Source: Sabulitectum sp964604135
GTDB taxonomy: Bacteria > Fermentibacterota > Fermentibacteria > Fermentibacterales > JCC-6
Length of the DNA stretch: 21,839 nt
Assembly: GCA_964604135.1 (NCBI GenBank)
Contig: CAZRXU010000039.1
Span: 1 to 21,839 of the forward strand
Direction: 5' to 3'
The position numbers and the translations under genes were made by a program. This document shows positions 7,535 to 15,110 of the stretch, one piece after another. The first letter of the stretch is position 1. Every line of letters starts with the position of its first letter. The notes under the pieces are model-generated. The model made no database searches. It saw only the letters and a list, made by a program, of their open reading frames with translations, and was not told the origin of the DNA.

Positions 7535-7863
7535 GTTTTAAAAAGGCTGTTCCTGCTGTGGCAGGAATGTTGCTTGCATTTCTTCCGGCTGTTTTGTTTG
7601 ATGCGCCTGCAAACGCAGCGCGGTCGGGAAACGAACTTTGTACACTGTTATGGATACTTGCAGAGAACAGGGGTAACGGAAGCTGGGAGATTTTTCCAAT
7701 GACCATAACCGTTGAAACAGGAGAACTGGTAACCTTTGCAGCAGTGGAAAACTGCGGAACTGTTTCTCTACCGGATAACAGACTGCCCCCCGATATTCCA
7801 TTCCCGCTCGACTACACACAGAACAACGGTACACTTACCATAATTTTCAGCGAGGTGCCCTGA
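7531..7863 (+). CDS. Exported protein of unknown function
   Basis: A 110-residue protein with an N-terminal signal peptide (FKKAVPAVAGMLLAFLPAVL) and a likely signal peptidase I site after PANA, leaving about 80 mature residues. I do not recognise a family. The mature part holds two Cys (ELCTLLW and ENCGTV) that could form a disulfide, and is otherwise rich in short beta-like stretches. The TTG start at 7531 overlaps the anti-sigma stop in TTGA, so translation is probably coupled; the ribosome site is weak. An ATG at 7567 would cut into the signal peptide. Its place after a sigma/anti-sigma pair suggests an envelope-side role, but no function can be assigned. Confidence 0.6.
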   Translation: MSFKKAVPAVAGMLLAFLPAVLFDAPANAARSGNELCTLLWILAENRGNGSWEIFPMTITVETGELVTFAAVENCGTVSLPDNRLPPDIPFPLDYTQNNGTLTIIFSEVP

Positions 7864-7867
7864 AACA

Positions 7868-8356
7868 ATGCTTAAGAAAATCTGTACTATTACAATGCTT
7901 ATACTTCTTGCCGCAGGCTGTAACAATGAGACCAGAACCGCTGTGGCTGTGGAAGAAGAAATACCTGTACTTTCCATACCAGGAACAATCAGGCTTCCAG
8001 GGACAGACGGCTTTGTTGAAATGAACGAAAGCGCAAGCGAGGCCATTCTGCTTTACTGCTGGATGCCCCTGGGTGAATACCCCGAAAGTCAGGAAGACCT
8101 GGTGTTTCTTTCCACGGTTCAGGAAAGGGGCATAACACCGGTTCCGGTTCAATTCAGCCCGGAAGTTCGTAACGCTTCTCAGACCCAGCTTAATTCACTT
8201 GAGATTTCCATGAGTGTTGCCCTGGGAGACGACTCGGTAAAAAGCTTTTTTGAAATAGAAAATCTTCCTGCTGCTGCTCTTGTACGGGCAGACGGATCAG
8301 TAACAAGGGCATACGGATTCGGCTGTGTCGAAAGGGCTTTGCGGGGCGGACGGTGA
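7868..8356 (+). CDS. Lipoprotein with degenerate thioredoxin-like domain
   Basis: A 162-residue lipoprotein: basic start (MLKK), hydrophobic stretch, lipobox LAAGC with lipidated Cys18. The remaining part reads like a TlpA-type thioredoxin fold. ILLYCWMPLGEYP aligns with the usual LLNFWATWCPPC strand, a helix and strand follow, then ENLPAAALVRADGSVTRAYG looks like the cis-proline segment. Both active Cys are missing (Gly and Pro at those positions), so it should not do thiol exchange. It may bind a partner or substrate instead. GAGGTG lies about 10 nt before the ATG. It is separated from the preceding gene by 4 nt and overlaps the next by 4 nt (GTGA). The lipoprotein call is strong; the fold is inferred. 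Confidence 0.72.
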   Translation: MLKKICTITMLILLAAGCNNETRTAVAVEEEIPVLSIPGTIRLPGTDGFVEMNESASEAILLYCWMPLGEYPESQEDLVFLSTVQERGITPVPVQFSPEVRNASQTQLNSLEISMSVALGDDSVKSFFEIENLPAAALVRADGSVTRAYGFGCVERALRGGR

Positions 8357-9072
8357 ACCATTACTTCATCAGTGACGCACACCTGTATCCGGAATGGAAA
8401 CATCACCCGGGGCGGGAGCCACTGAGGAAATTTCTTCTTGAACTGGCAAACAAAGAGCCGGGATCCCTGTGGATTCTCGGGGATCTGTTTGATTACTGGT
8501 TTGAGTACTCCACAGTTATTCCCGGTGGTTTTACAGACATTCTTTCACTGCTCAGAAACCTGTCTGACACAGGCTGGAAGGTCTTTTTTATTCCTGGCAA
8601 TCACGACTGGTGGTGCGGAGACCTGCTCTCCCGGGAAACGGGAATGAAGATAATCTTTACCACAGCCTACAGTACTGTAATAGACGGCAGGAAAACAGTT
8701 ATGGCCCATGGAGACGGCCTTGGTAAAGGTGACACAGGTTACCGGCTGCTTAAACCGGTTCTGCGTTCCAGGTGGGCAAGACTGTTTTTTTCCATGGTAC
8801 ACCCCACAATGGCAACTGGTATTGCCAGACTATTTTCAAACACAAGCAGAAGAATACTGCGCAAACAGGTAGACTCAGTTCCGGAATACCTAGCACAGTG
8901 GGCAGCAGATCAATCAAACAGAGCTACGGAACTTGTTATCACAGCTCACACGCACTGCCCTTCCATTGTAAATCACGGACAGCTTGTACATGCATCACTT
9001 GGCGACTGGATTTCCCACTTCACATACTTGAAGGTCGGCGGAGGGGAGATAAACCTGTATGAATACCGATAG
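8353..9072 (+). CDS. lpxH: LpxH-like UDP-2,3-diacylglucosamine hydrolase (metallophosphoesterase)
   Basis: LpxH cleaves UDP-2,3-diacylglucosamine to lipid X and UMP at the inner face of the cytoplasmic membrane, in lipid A synthesis. This 239-residue protein has the full calcineurin-like metal site: SDAH (7-10), GDLFDYW (43-49), GNHDWW (82-87), HGDGLG (119-124) and the final HTH (199-201). The HGDGLGKGDTGYRLLK block resembles LpxH of Bacteroidota and relatives. The GTG start overlaps the preceding stop in GTGA. Family assignment is good. Because it sits among glycolipid genes, it could act on a related UDP-sugar or lipid pyrophosphate instead of true lipid A precursors, so the symbol is provisional. 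Confidence 0.78.
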   Translation: MNHYFISDAHLYPEWKHHPGREPLRKFLLELANKEPGSLWILGDLFDYWFEYSTVIPGGFTDILSLLRNLSDTGWKVFFIPGNHDWWCGDLLSRETGMKIIFTTAYSTVIDGRKTVMAHGDGLGKGDTGYRLLKPVLRSRWARLFFSMVHPTMATGIARLFSNTSRRILRKQVDSVPEYLAQWAADQSNRATELVITAHTHCPSIVNHGQLVHASLGDWISHFTYLKVGGGEINLYEYR

Positions 9073-9991
9073 TGTTGTCTTGGTTACCGTTGTAATTCCT
9101 GCATACAACGAAGCGGAAAGCCTGCCAGAGCTACTTGAAGAAATAAAAAAAGCTCTGGGTGATCACATCTGGAATTCTGTTGTTATCGACGACGGAAGCA
9201 GTGATGAAACATGGAAAACAGTAACTGATCTTTCTACGCACTACCCGCTGAAGGGGCTTAGATTCGGCGTAAACCGAGGAAAAGCGGCAGCTCTGGCAGC
9301 CGGGTTCGATTACGCAGACGGCGAGTTTATCGCCACCCTTGATGCCGACCTGCAGGATGATCCTACAGAAATTCTTCCCATGATCGAGCTGATGAAACAA
9401 AACAGACTGGATCTGGTCAGCGGCTGGAAAAAAGTACGTCACGACCCTGCCGGTAAAAGGCTGCCTTCAAAGCTGTTCAACGGCGTGGTAGGGCTGACAA
9501 CCGGAATACATCTGCACGACTTCAACTGCGGGCTGAAAGTGTACAGAAGTGCTGCTGCCAAAACCCTTGATCTGTACGGAGAAATGCACAGATACACCCC
9601 GGTTCTTGCCTTCAGAAACGGTTTTAAGGTAGGAGAAAAAGCCGTTAACCACAGAGTTCGTAAACACGGGTACAGCAAGTACGGAATAGCAAGGTTCTTC
9701 CGCGGATACACAGACCTTATTACAGTTCTGTTCCTGGGCCGCTATTCTTTCCGTCCGTTGCACTTTTTCGGTGGAATAGGTACTGTTCTTTCTCTTGCCG
9801 GTTTTGCAATCAATATCTACCTGTCTGTACTGTGGCTTGGCGGCGAATCAATAGGCAGAAGACCCCTTCTTCTTATGGGTGTATTTCTTATGCTGGCAGG
9901 TTTCCAGTTTATATCCATGGGGCTGCTGGGCGAGATGATTCTTCGTTTCAATCCCCGCAAACCGTATACAATTACCTCACAGACAAAATGA
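9059..9991 (+). CDS. Membrane-anchored GT2 glycosyltransferase (polyprenyl-phosphate sugar synthase type)
   Basis: A 310-residue GT-A enzyme of the DPM1/CsbB/ArnC kind, which moves a sugar from a nucleotide donor to polyprenyl phosphate on the cytoplasmic face. Motifs seen are VIPAYNE (12-18), the nucleotide-binding VVIDDGSSDET (D44, D45), the metal-binding DAD (95-97) followed by LQDDP, and FNCGLKVYR. Two C-terminal membrane segments (about 231-258 and 266-297) anchor it, as in CsbB and GtrB. ATG 9059 lies inside the end of the LpxH-like gene; GGGGAG is about 10 nt upstream. It ends in ATGA shared with the GT4 gene. With the flippase-like and YfhO genes downstream it fits a three-component glycosylation route. 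The sugar cannot be read from sequence. Confidence 0.88.
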   Translation: MNTDSVVLVTVVIPAYNEAESLPELLEEIKKALGDHIWNSVVIDDGSSDETWKTVTDLSTHYPLKGLRFGVNRGKAAALAAGFDYADGEFIATLDADLQDDPTEILPMIELMKQNRLDLVSGWKKVRHDPAGKRLPSKLFNGVVGLTTGIHLHDFNCGLKVYRSAAAKTLDLYGEMHRYTPVLAFRNGFKVGEKAVNHRVRKHGYSKYGIARFFRGYTDLITVLFLGRYSFRPLHFFGGIGTVLSLAGFAINIYLSVLWLGGESIGRRPLLLMGVFLMLAGFQFISMGLLGEMILRFNPRKPYTITSQTK

Positions 9992-11049
9992 AAATTGCAC
10001 TTATCAGCCCTCTCCCGCCTTACAGAGGCGGAATTGCACAGTTTGGCAGAATGCTTGCTGCCGCCCTTGAAAAACAGAGCTGTGCGGTTGCAGAAATAAA
10101 CTACTCGCACCTGTATCCCGGATTTCTGTTCCCTGGGAAAACTCAGTTTGAAGAGGGATTCTCCCGTGCCGAGGGGCTGATTCACTCATACCAGCCTTTT
10201 TCCTGGAGCAAAGCCAGGCAGGCAATAACCAGCATGAAACCCGATCTTGTAGTATCCCAGTGGTGGCATCCATTCTTTGCCCCGTGCCTTACAGCTGTAA
10301 CACCGGCAAACACAAAGTCGGTAGCCATCTGCCACAACATCACACCACACGAATCGTTTCCACTTGCGGGAATTCTTTCAAGGCGGTTTTACAACAAACA
10401 GAACTTTCTGGTGGTTCACTCCCGGATGGCAGAGGAACAGGCACACAAAACCGGCCGGAAAGTACTGAGACTGTTCCACCCCATTTACGATCAGTACCTG
10501 AATACAGGGCTTCCCCGGGAAGAGGCAAGGAAAAAACTGAACCTGAAGCCAGGAGAGAAGGCTCTTCTGTTCTTCGGGCTTGTAAGGGAATACAAAGGTC
10601 TGGACATTCTTATAGAAGCATGCAGTCTTCTTCCGGAAAACTACAGAATAATAGCGGCAGGCGAGAACTACACCAGCCGCAGTTTTAATTCATCACGTCT
10701 GCTGTGGGAAAACTCTTTTGTACCGGATAGCGAGGTTGGAACCTGGTTCAATGCAGCGGATATGGTTGTGCTACCCTACAGAAGAGCCACGCAGAGCGGA
10801 ATAGCACAGATAGCACTTTCGTTTCGGAAACCCATGGTGGTTACCGATGAAGGCGGGCTTCCGGAAACGGTAACTGACGGTGTTACAGGTGTTGTGGCTG
10901 AAAATATCACACCTCGCAGTGTTGCAGGTGCCATTCTGAAATGTTCTTCCCTGACAGATAACGAGAACACAGAAGAAAGAATCGCTGTGAAGGCTTCGGA
11001 GTTCTCATGGAACTCCTATGTGAAAAAAATACTGGAGGCTGTGCTGTGA
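9988..11049 (+). CDS. GT4-type (GT-B fold) glycosyltransferase
   Basis: A 353-residue glycosyltransferase family 4-like enzyme, presumably cytoplasmic and membrane-associated. The N-terminal acceptor domain opens MKIALISPLPPYRGGIAQFG, the glycine-rich loop typical of the family, with HNITPHE (near 114-120). The C-terminal donor domain has LFFGLVREYKGLDILIEA and the sugar-nucleotide region LPYRRATQSGIAQIALSF, then TDEGGLPETVTDGVTG. I placed the start at ATG 9988, overlapping the GT2 stop in ATGA. The frame is open further upstream to 9832, but that part merely reads through the GT2 gene. It overlaps the epimerase gene by 4 nt (GTGA). Donor and acceptor are unknown; a role in building the lipid-linked glycan is inferred from its neighbours. 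Confidence 0.85.
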   Translation: MKIALISPLPPYRGGIAQFGRMLAAALEKQSCAVAEINYSHLYPGFLFPGKTQFEEGFSRAEGLIHSYQPFSWSKARQAITSMKPDLVVSQWWHPFFAPCLTAVTPANTKSVAICHNITPHESFPLAGILSRRFYNKQNFLVVHSRMAEEQAHKTGRKVLRLFHPIYDQYLNTGLPREEARKKLNLKPGEKALLFFGLVREYKGLDILIEACSLLPENYRIIAAGENYTSRSFNSSRLLWENSFVPDSEVGTWFNAADMVVLPYRRATQSGIAQIALSFRKPMVVTDEGGLPETVTDGVTGVVAENITPRSVAGAILKCSSLTDNENTEERIAVKASEFSWNSYVKKILEAVL

Positions 11050-11924
11050 ATGTATTCTTAACGGGAGCCACCGGGTTCATAGGAAAACATGTAAAAGCAG
11101 CTGCTGAAGAGGCCGGTCACACTGTTTTCCCCCACAGTTTTTCCGAGCACGGGCTGTTCCGTGAACTACCTTCAAAAACAGACATTGTGGTAAACTGTGC
11201 AGGAAGACTTGGCGGTCAGGGCGCAACACTGCAGGAACTCACTGCTGCCAATGTGCAGCTTCCTGTTTCCCTGGGCAGGGCGTGCGGGAAAGCTGGAATA
11301 CCACTGATACACCTCAGCACTCCAGGTGTAACAGGTCTTGTTGCAGATGCCAGGGAAAATCACAGATACGACCCCATGGGCGAGTACGAATCCACCAAAG
11401 TTGAGGCGGAAAAGCAACTTATTGCCTGTTGTTCAAAACTGACCATTCTCAGACCTGACTTTGTTTTCGGTCCCGGAGACATGCACAAGCTACCTCTTTT
11501 CCGGCAAGTACGCAAAGGCTGGTTCCCTCTTGTGGGGTCGGGCAATGCAAGAACCAGACCCACAGATGCCAGAGATATTGCAGAAGCAGTTCTGAAAAGC
11601 TTTCCGGGGGAAATTCTGTGCAGAGGTATTTACAACATAGGCGGACCGGATGTTTTAACAGTGAAACAGATTGCCCGGTATATATCAGTGGCAATGGGCA
11701 GAACTGTACGATTTATCCCTGTTCCACATTTTGTTTTCAAAATAGCACTCAGACTTGGGCCGCTGTGTCCGAAAGCTCTTTCAAAAAGCAGATACACCCT
11801 TTTCGGAATGGACAGGTTCTGCAACACTGATAAAGCCGGGAAGAGGGGTTTCACCTCGAAGCGACATTTCGGCCTCACTGCTGTTGAATCGGTAAACTGG
11901 TACACAGAGAGGGAACTTCTGTGA
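11046..11924 (+). CDS. NAD(P)-dependent sugar epimerase/dehydratase
   Basis: A 292-residue short-chain dehydrogenase of the extended type, likely remodelling a nucleotide sugar for the glycosyltransferases of this operon. The Rossmann motif is GATGFIG (7-13), VNCAG (49-53) follows, the catalytic Ser/Thr lie in LSTPG (90-94), and the YxxxK motif is YESTK (114-118). LRPDFVFGPGD is the usual substrate-binding strand. I chose GTG 11046 because GGAGG (11034-11038) lies 7 nt upstream, it overlaps the preceding stop as GTGA, and the Rossmann strand begins at once. The ATG at 11007 would add 13 residues unlike the family. The exact reaction (epimerase, dehydratase or reductase) cannot be told. Confidence 0.86.
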   Translation: MNVFLTGATGFIGKHVKAAAEEAGHTVFPHSFSEHGLFRELPSKTDIVVNCAGRLGGQGATLQELTAANVQLPVSLGRACGKAGIPLIHLSTPGVTGLVADARENHRYDPMGEYESTKVEAEKQLIACCSKLTILRPDFVFGPGDMHKLPLFRQVRKGWFPLVGSGNARTRPTDARDIAEAVLKSFPGEILCRGIYNIGGPDVLTVKQIARYISVAMGRTVRFIPVPHFVFKIALRLGPLCPKALSKSRYTLFGMDRFCNTDKAGKRGFTSKRHFGLTAVESVNWYTERELL

Positions 11925-12847
11925 CCGGAAAAAAAATCGCTCTGATATCAAAAACAGCTCTGTTCCTGCTTGCTGGGATCGCTGCAGTTGCTGTCTGGAA
12001 GAACGGAGGTATGTGGCTTGAGGAAATTCAGAAGTACCAGTGGAATCTGAACACCGGTAAACTTGTATTATCGGGAATACTGATGATTGTTTCCCTCAGC
12101 CTTACACCTTCAGGCTGGGTTCTTGTAAGCAGATCCATGGGCTGCAAAGTTCCCATCGGGGAAATGTTTGCAGCCTGGTACGGAAGCCAGCTCGGCAGGT
12201 ATATCCCCGGTAAAATATGGCTGTTTGTAGGCAGAGCAGGCTTCCTTAAGGCAAGGGGAATGAAAATGGGGCCGGCGGCGGCCACCACTGCGTATGAGTT
12301 GTTTTTTACAATGGCTGCAGTTGGTCTGGTTGTTGTGGTTCCAGCCATCGTCAACCCGGGTATTTTCCAGCATCCCGGAGTAAGGGCCGCCGCAATTGCA
12401 GCATCATCAGCCATTCTTCTGCTTCCCCTTCTTCACCCGGTGCAAAGCATGATTTGCAGGAAAAAGGGTATTGACCCTGGAAAACTTCCTTCGCTGAAAA
12501 CATCGTTCGCTGCGACACTAATCTACAGTCTGCTGTGGACAATGCGCGGTTTCTCGCTGTTTTTTCTGCTGCGCGGAGCAGGTCTGAACAGTGTAAGTTT
12601 TTCTCATACACTGGCTGCAGCACCTCTGTCATGGCTGGCTGGCTATATTGTGTTCTTTGTTCCCGGAGGTATAGGTGTAAGAGAGGCTGTAGCAGCTTCA
12701 ATTGCCGCACCGGGGCTTGTTGCTCCTGCTGCTGTGGTAATCGCCGGTCAGAGGGTGTTTATGGCCACCGCAGAGCTGCTGATGGTTCTATTGAATTCTG
12801 GAAAAGTAAAATTCGCATCGGGAGGAACAGATGTTCATAAAGAGTGA
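11921..12847 (+). CDS. UPF0104/MprF-type flippase-like membrane protein
   Basis: A 308-residue integral membrane protein of the lysylphosphatidylglycerol synthase transmembrane (UPF0104) family, with about eight hydrophobic segments. The two family signatures are visible: GRYIPGKIW (92-100) and PGGIGVREA (248-256). In MprF this domain flips aminoacylated lipids; stand-alone members often accompany polyprenyl-phosphate glycosyltransferases and are thought to translocate lipid-linked sugars. The GTG start shares GTGA with the epimerase stop, with a GAGAGGGA site upstream. It overlaps the YfhO-type gene by 17 nt. It resembles the N-terminal half of the fusion encoded two genes on, so the two are probably paralogues. 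Flipping is inferred. Confidence 0.85.
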   Translation: MTGKKIALISKTALFLLAGIAAVAVWKNGGMWLEEIQKYQWNLNTGKLVLSGILMIVSLSLTPSGWVLVSRSMGCKVPIGEMFAAWYGSQLGRYIPGKIWLFVGRAGFLKARGMKMGPAAATTAYELFFTMAAVGLVVVVPAIVNPGIFQHPGVRAAAIAASSAILLLPLLHPVQSMICRKKGIDPGKLPSLKTSFAATLIYSLLWTMRGFSLFFLLRGAGLNSVSFSHTLAAAPLSWLAGYIVFFVPGGIGVREAVAASIAAPGLVAPAAVVIAGQRVFMATAELLMVLLNSGKVKFASGGTDVHKE

Positions 12848-15110
12848 AAAAACAGTTTTGGCAGGTGTTTTGATTCTTCTTGCAGTTCTTACCTACTGGA
12901 TCATATTTTCTTCCTCCAGGCTGCCGGGCGGCGACATGAGTGATACCGTCAGCCAGGGTTATCCGTTTTTCTCATACACGGAGAGCCGCCTTTCTCAGGG
13001 TGAACTTCCACTGTGGAACCCCTATATTCTGTGTGGCATTCCCTTTTACGAATCTTTCAGTTCCCCGGTTTTCTACCCCCTCCGGGGGCTCCCGATACTG
13101 CTTTTCGGGTCGGAAGCAGCAATAAGATTCCTGTTCCCGGTTCATCTTGTTCTTGCGGGCTTTTTTGCATGGATGTTTCTAAAATCAACTGGAGTTTCCA
13201 GATGGGGAGCCCTTGTGGGTGCATCCGCTTACGCCTCGGGCAGCTGGGCCAACACTCTGTTCTACGCCGGTCACGGCAGCAAAATTATCTGCTGGGCATG
13301 GCTTCCTCTGTTGCTTTGGGCGGTTGTGAAATGGTCACAGTCCAGAGATACCAGGTACATTGCCCTAGGAGCCATTGCTGTAGGAATGCAGGGGGTGGCC
13401 AGCCACCCTCAGATGATTCTGTACTCCGCTGGTATCGCCTTTGTGCTGGCAGCTTACATGTGGAAAAAACCAATTGCGGGTTCCATTGCCGTAAACATGG
13501 GTGGCCTTGCTGCAATTCTTCTGCTTGGGGGGGCTCTTGCCGCAGTTCAGCTGTATCCGGGATACCGGTTCAGCTCCCATACTTCCAGAGGTGAGGATCT
13601 GTCTCTTGAAACAGCTTCGAGTTTTTCACTGGCCCCTGAAGAATCCCTTACCATGCTGCTTCCTGGAATGTTCGGCATGAGACACGGCTTCACAGACAGT
13701 ACGGTTGGCGGTATTCCGGTGTATTTTGGCAGAATGGGCCTCAGGCTATCCAGCGAGTTCATTGGCGTGGCATACTTTGTTCTGGGGCTTGCGGGACTGA
13801 TTATGGGAAAAAACAGAAAAACCAAAGCCGCTCTTGTAACACTGGCAATCGCTGGAACTGTTGTTTCCTGGGGAGGCTATACTCCGGTTTTCTCTGTACT
13901 GTACAGAATAATGCCCGTTTTCCGAAAACTAAGAGCACCGCACATGGCTGCTTTCGTAACAACATCCTGCGTTGCCCTTGCGTCGGGAATGGGGTTTGAT
14001 GCCCTGCTCACAGAAAGGCAGAGCAGCAGGCTGAAGAAAGTAAAGATTGTTCTGGCAGCATTTTCTGGGCTTTTTCTCGTTTTTCTTCTTGCATCCGGAC
14101 CTGTTTCAAAAGCTCTTCAGTCAAGCTGGTGGGCCAGAAACGGCGTTTCTGATCCCTCACAGTTTGGAGCTGTTATTGCCAGCAGAACCTCCCTTGTGTC
14201 CACTGACTTTCTAAGAGCTTTTCTTGTTACAGGCCTTGTGTCTGCTATGGTGTTTGCCGCAGGGAAATACAGATGGCGTCCATGGATTTTCGCCGTGTTG
14301 ATTCTAGTAATTTCATCGGTGGAACTGGTACCGTTTAACAGAAGTTTTCAGGTTTACCTGCCTGCGACTACCATAGAATCTCTCTACCCTGATGCTCCAC
14401 TGCTGAGGGAAATGGCTGGAGACGGTCGGGTGTTTCCCGGGGGCAATGATCTTATTCCACTGGAAATCAGATCTGTTTACGGTTACCACGCAGCCAAACC
14501 CGCTGCAACAGACAGATTGATGGCCCTGGTGGGCGCAGCCTCTCCCTGGGTTCTAAGACAGACAGGTATGACTGCCTATGCCACGTCCGAGGGAGCAGCC
14601 ACCTGGGAACAGTTCCGCCCCGTGCTTGCAGAAGGAATTCCCGAATACCCTGAAAACCCTATGCCAAGAGCATTTATCCCTGAATCCGTTGTTCCCGGCT
14701 CTGTTGAACAGGGTTACGAAGCTGTTGAAAGCGGGCTGGTACCGGAATCTGTTTCCATTGTAACAGATGCTCCTGTGGAGCTCACAGGTGTCACTGGAAC
14801 TGCCGATATCATTGTTGACCTCCCGGAGCTTGTGCAGATAGAAACCAACAGTTCGGCAGACGGATTTCTGATTCTTGCAGATTCATGGTACCCTGAATGG
14901 AATGTTACCGTAGACGGCAATCCCGCTTCTCTCTACAGGGCAAACGGCTGGATGCGTGCAGTGGAGATACCTGAAGGCAGGCACACTGCAGAGTTTGTAT
15001 ACAGCAGCGGCAATGTGGTGCTGGGTGGTATAATAAGCGCTTCAGCACTGCTCTTCGTTGTAATACTCTTTCTGTTCTCTGTGATAAAAAGAAAAAGGTC
15101 AAATGCATAA
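12831..15110 (+). CDS. YfhO-type GT-C membrane glycosyltransferase
   Basis: A 759-residue polytopic membrane protein. After the first membrane helix, the segment from GGDMSDTVSQGYPFF to LPLWNPYILCGIPF (about 33-71) is the YfhO signature, with the Asp in the first extracytoplasmic loop expected for GT-C enzymes. Many membrane segments follow up to about residue 490. A soluble outer domain then ends in DSWYPEWNVTVDGNPASLYRAN, the usual YfhO C-terminal block, before a last membrane helix. In Gram-positive bacteria YfhO proteins transfer sugars from C55-phosphate to lipoteichoic acid outside the cell, partnered by a CsbB-type GT2. That partner type is encoded three genes upstream of the flippase gene here. 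The ATG is preceded by GGAGGAAC. The acceptor in a Gram-negative cell is unknown. Confidence 0.85.
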   Translation: MFIKSEKTVLAGVLILLAVLTYWIIFSSSRLPGGDMSDTVSQGYPFFSYTESRLSQGELPLWNPYILCGIPFYESFSSPVFYPLRGLPILLFGSEAAIRFLFPVHLVLAGFFAWMFLKSTGVSRWGALVGASAYASGSWANTLFYAGHGSKIICWAWLPLLLWAVVKWSQSRDTRYIALGAIAVGMQGVASHPQMILYSAGIAFVLAAYMWKKPIAGSIAVNMGGLAAILLLGGALAAVQLYPGYRFSSHTSRGEDLSLETASSFSLAPEESLTMLLPGMFGMRHGFTDSTVGGIPVYFGRMGLRLSSEFIGVAYFVLGLAGLIMGKNRKTKAALVTLAIAGTVVSWGGYTPVFSVLYRIMPVFRKLRAPHMAAFVTTSCVALASGMGFDALLTERQSSRLKKVKIVLAAFSGLFLVFLLASGPVSKALQSSWWARNGVSDPSQFGAVIASRTSLVSTDFLRAFLVTGLVSAMVFAAGKYRWRPWIFAVLILVISSVELVPFNRSFQVYLPATTIESLYPDAPLLREMAGDGRVFPGGNDLIPLEIRSVYGYHAAKPAATDRLMALVGAASPWVLRQTGMTAYATSEGAATWEQFRPVLAEGIPEYPENPMPRAFIPESVVPGSVEQGYEAVESGLVPESVSIVTDAPVELTGVTGTADIIVDLPELVQIETNSSADGFLILADSWYPEWNVTVDGNPASLYRANGWMRAVEIPEGRHTAEFVYSSGNVVLGGIISASALLFVVILFLFSVIKRKRSNA

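Noticed and set aside
9832..9987. Upstream extension of the GT4 gene
   Set aside because: It lies within the GT2 gene in another frame; ATG 9988, with the ATGA overlap and MKIALISPLPP start, fits the family.
12028..12710. Long minus-strand open frames opposite the flippase-like gene
   Set aside because: Shadows of a conserved membrane protein gene; their composition is that of antisense translation.
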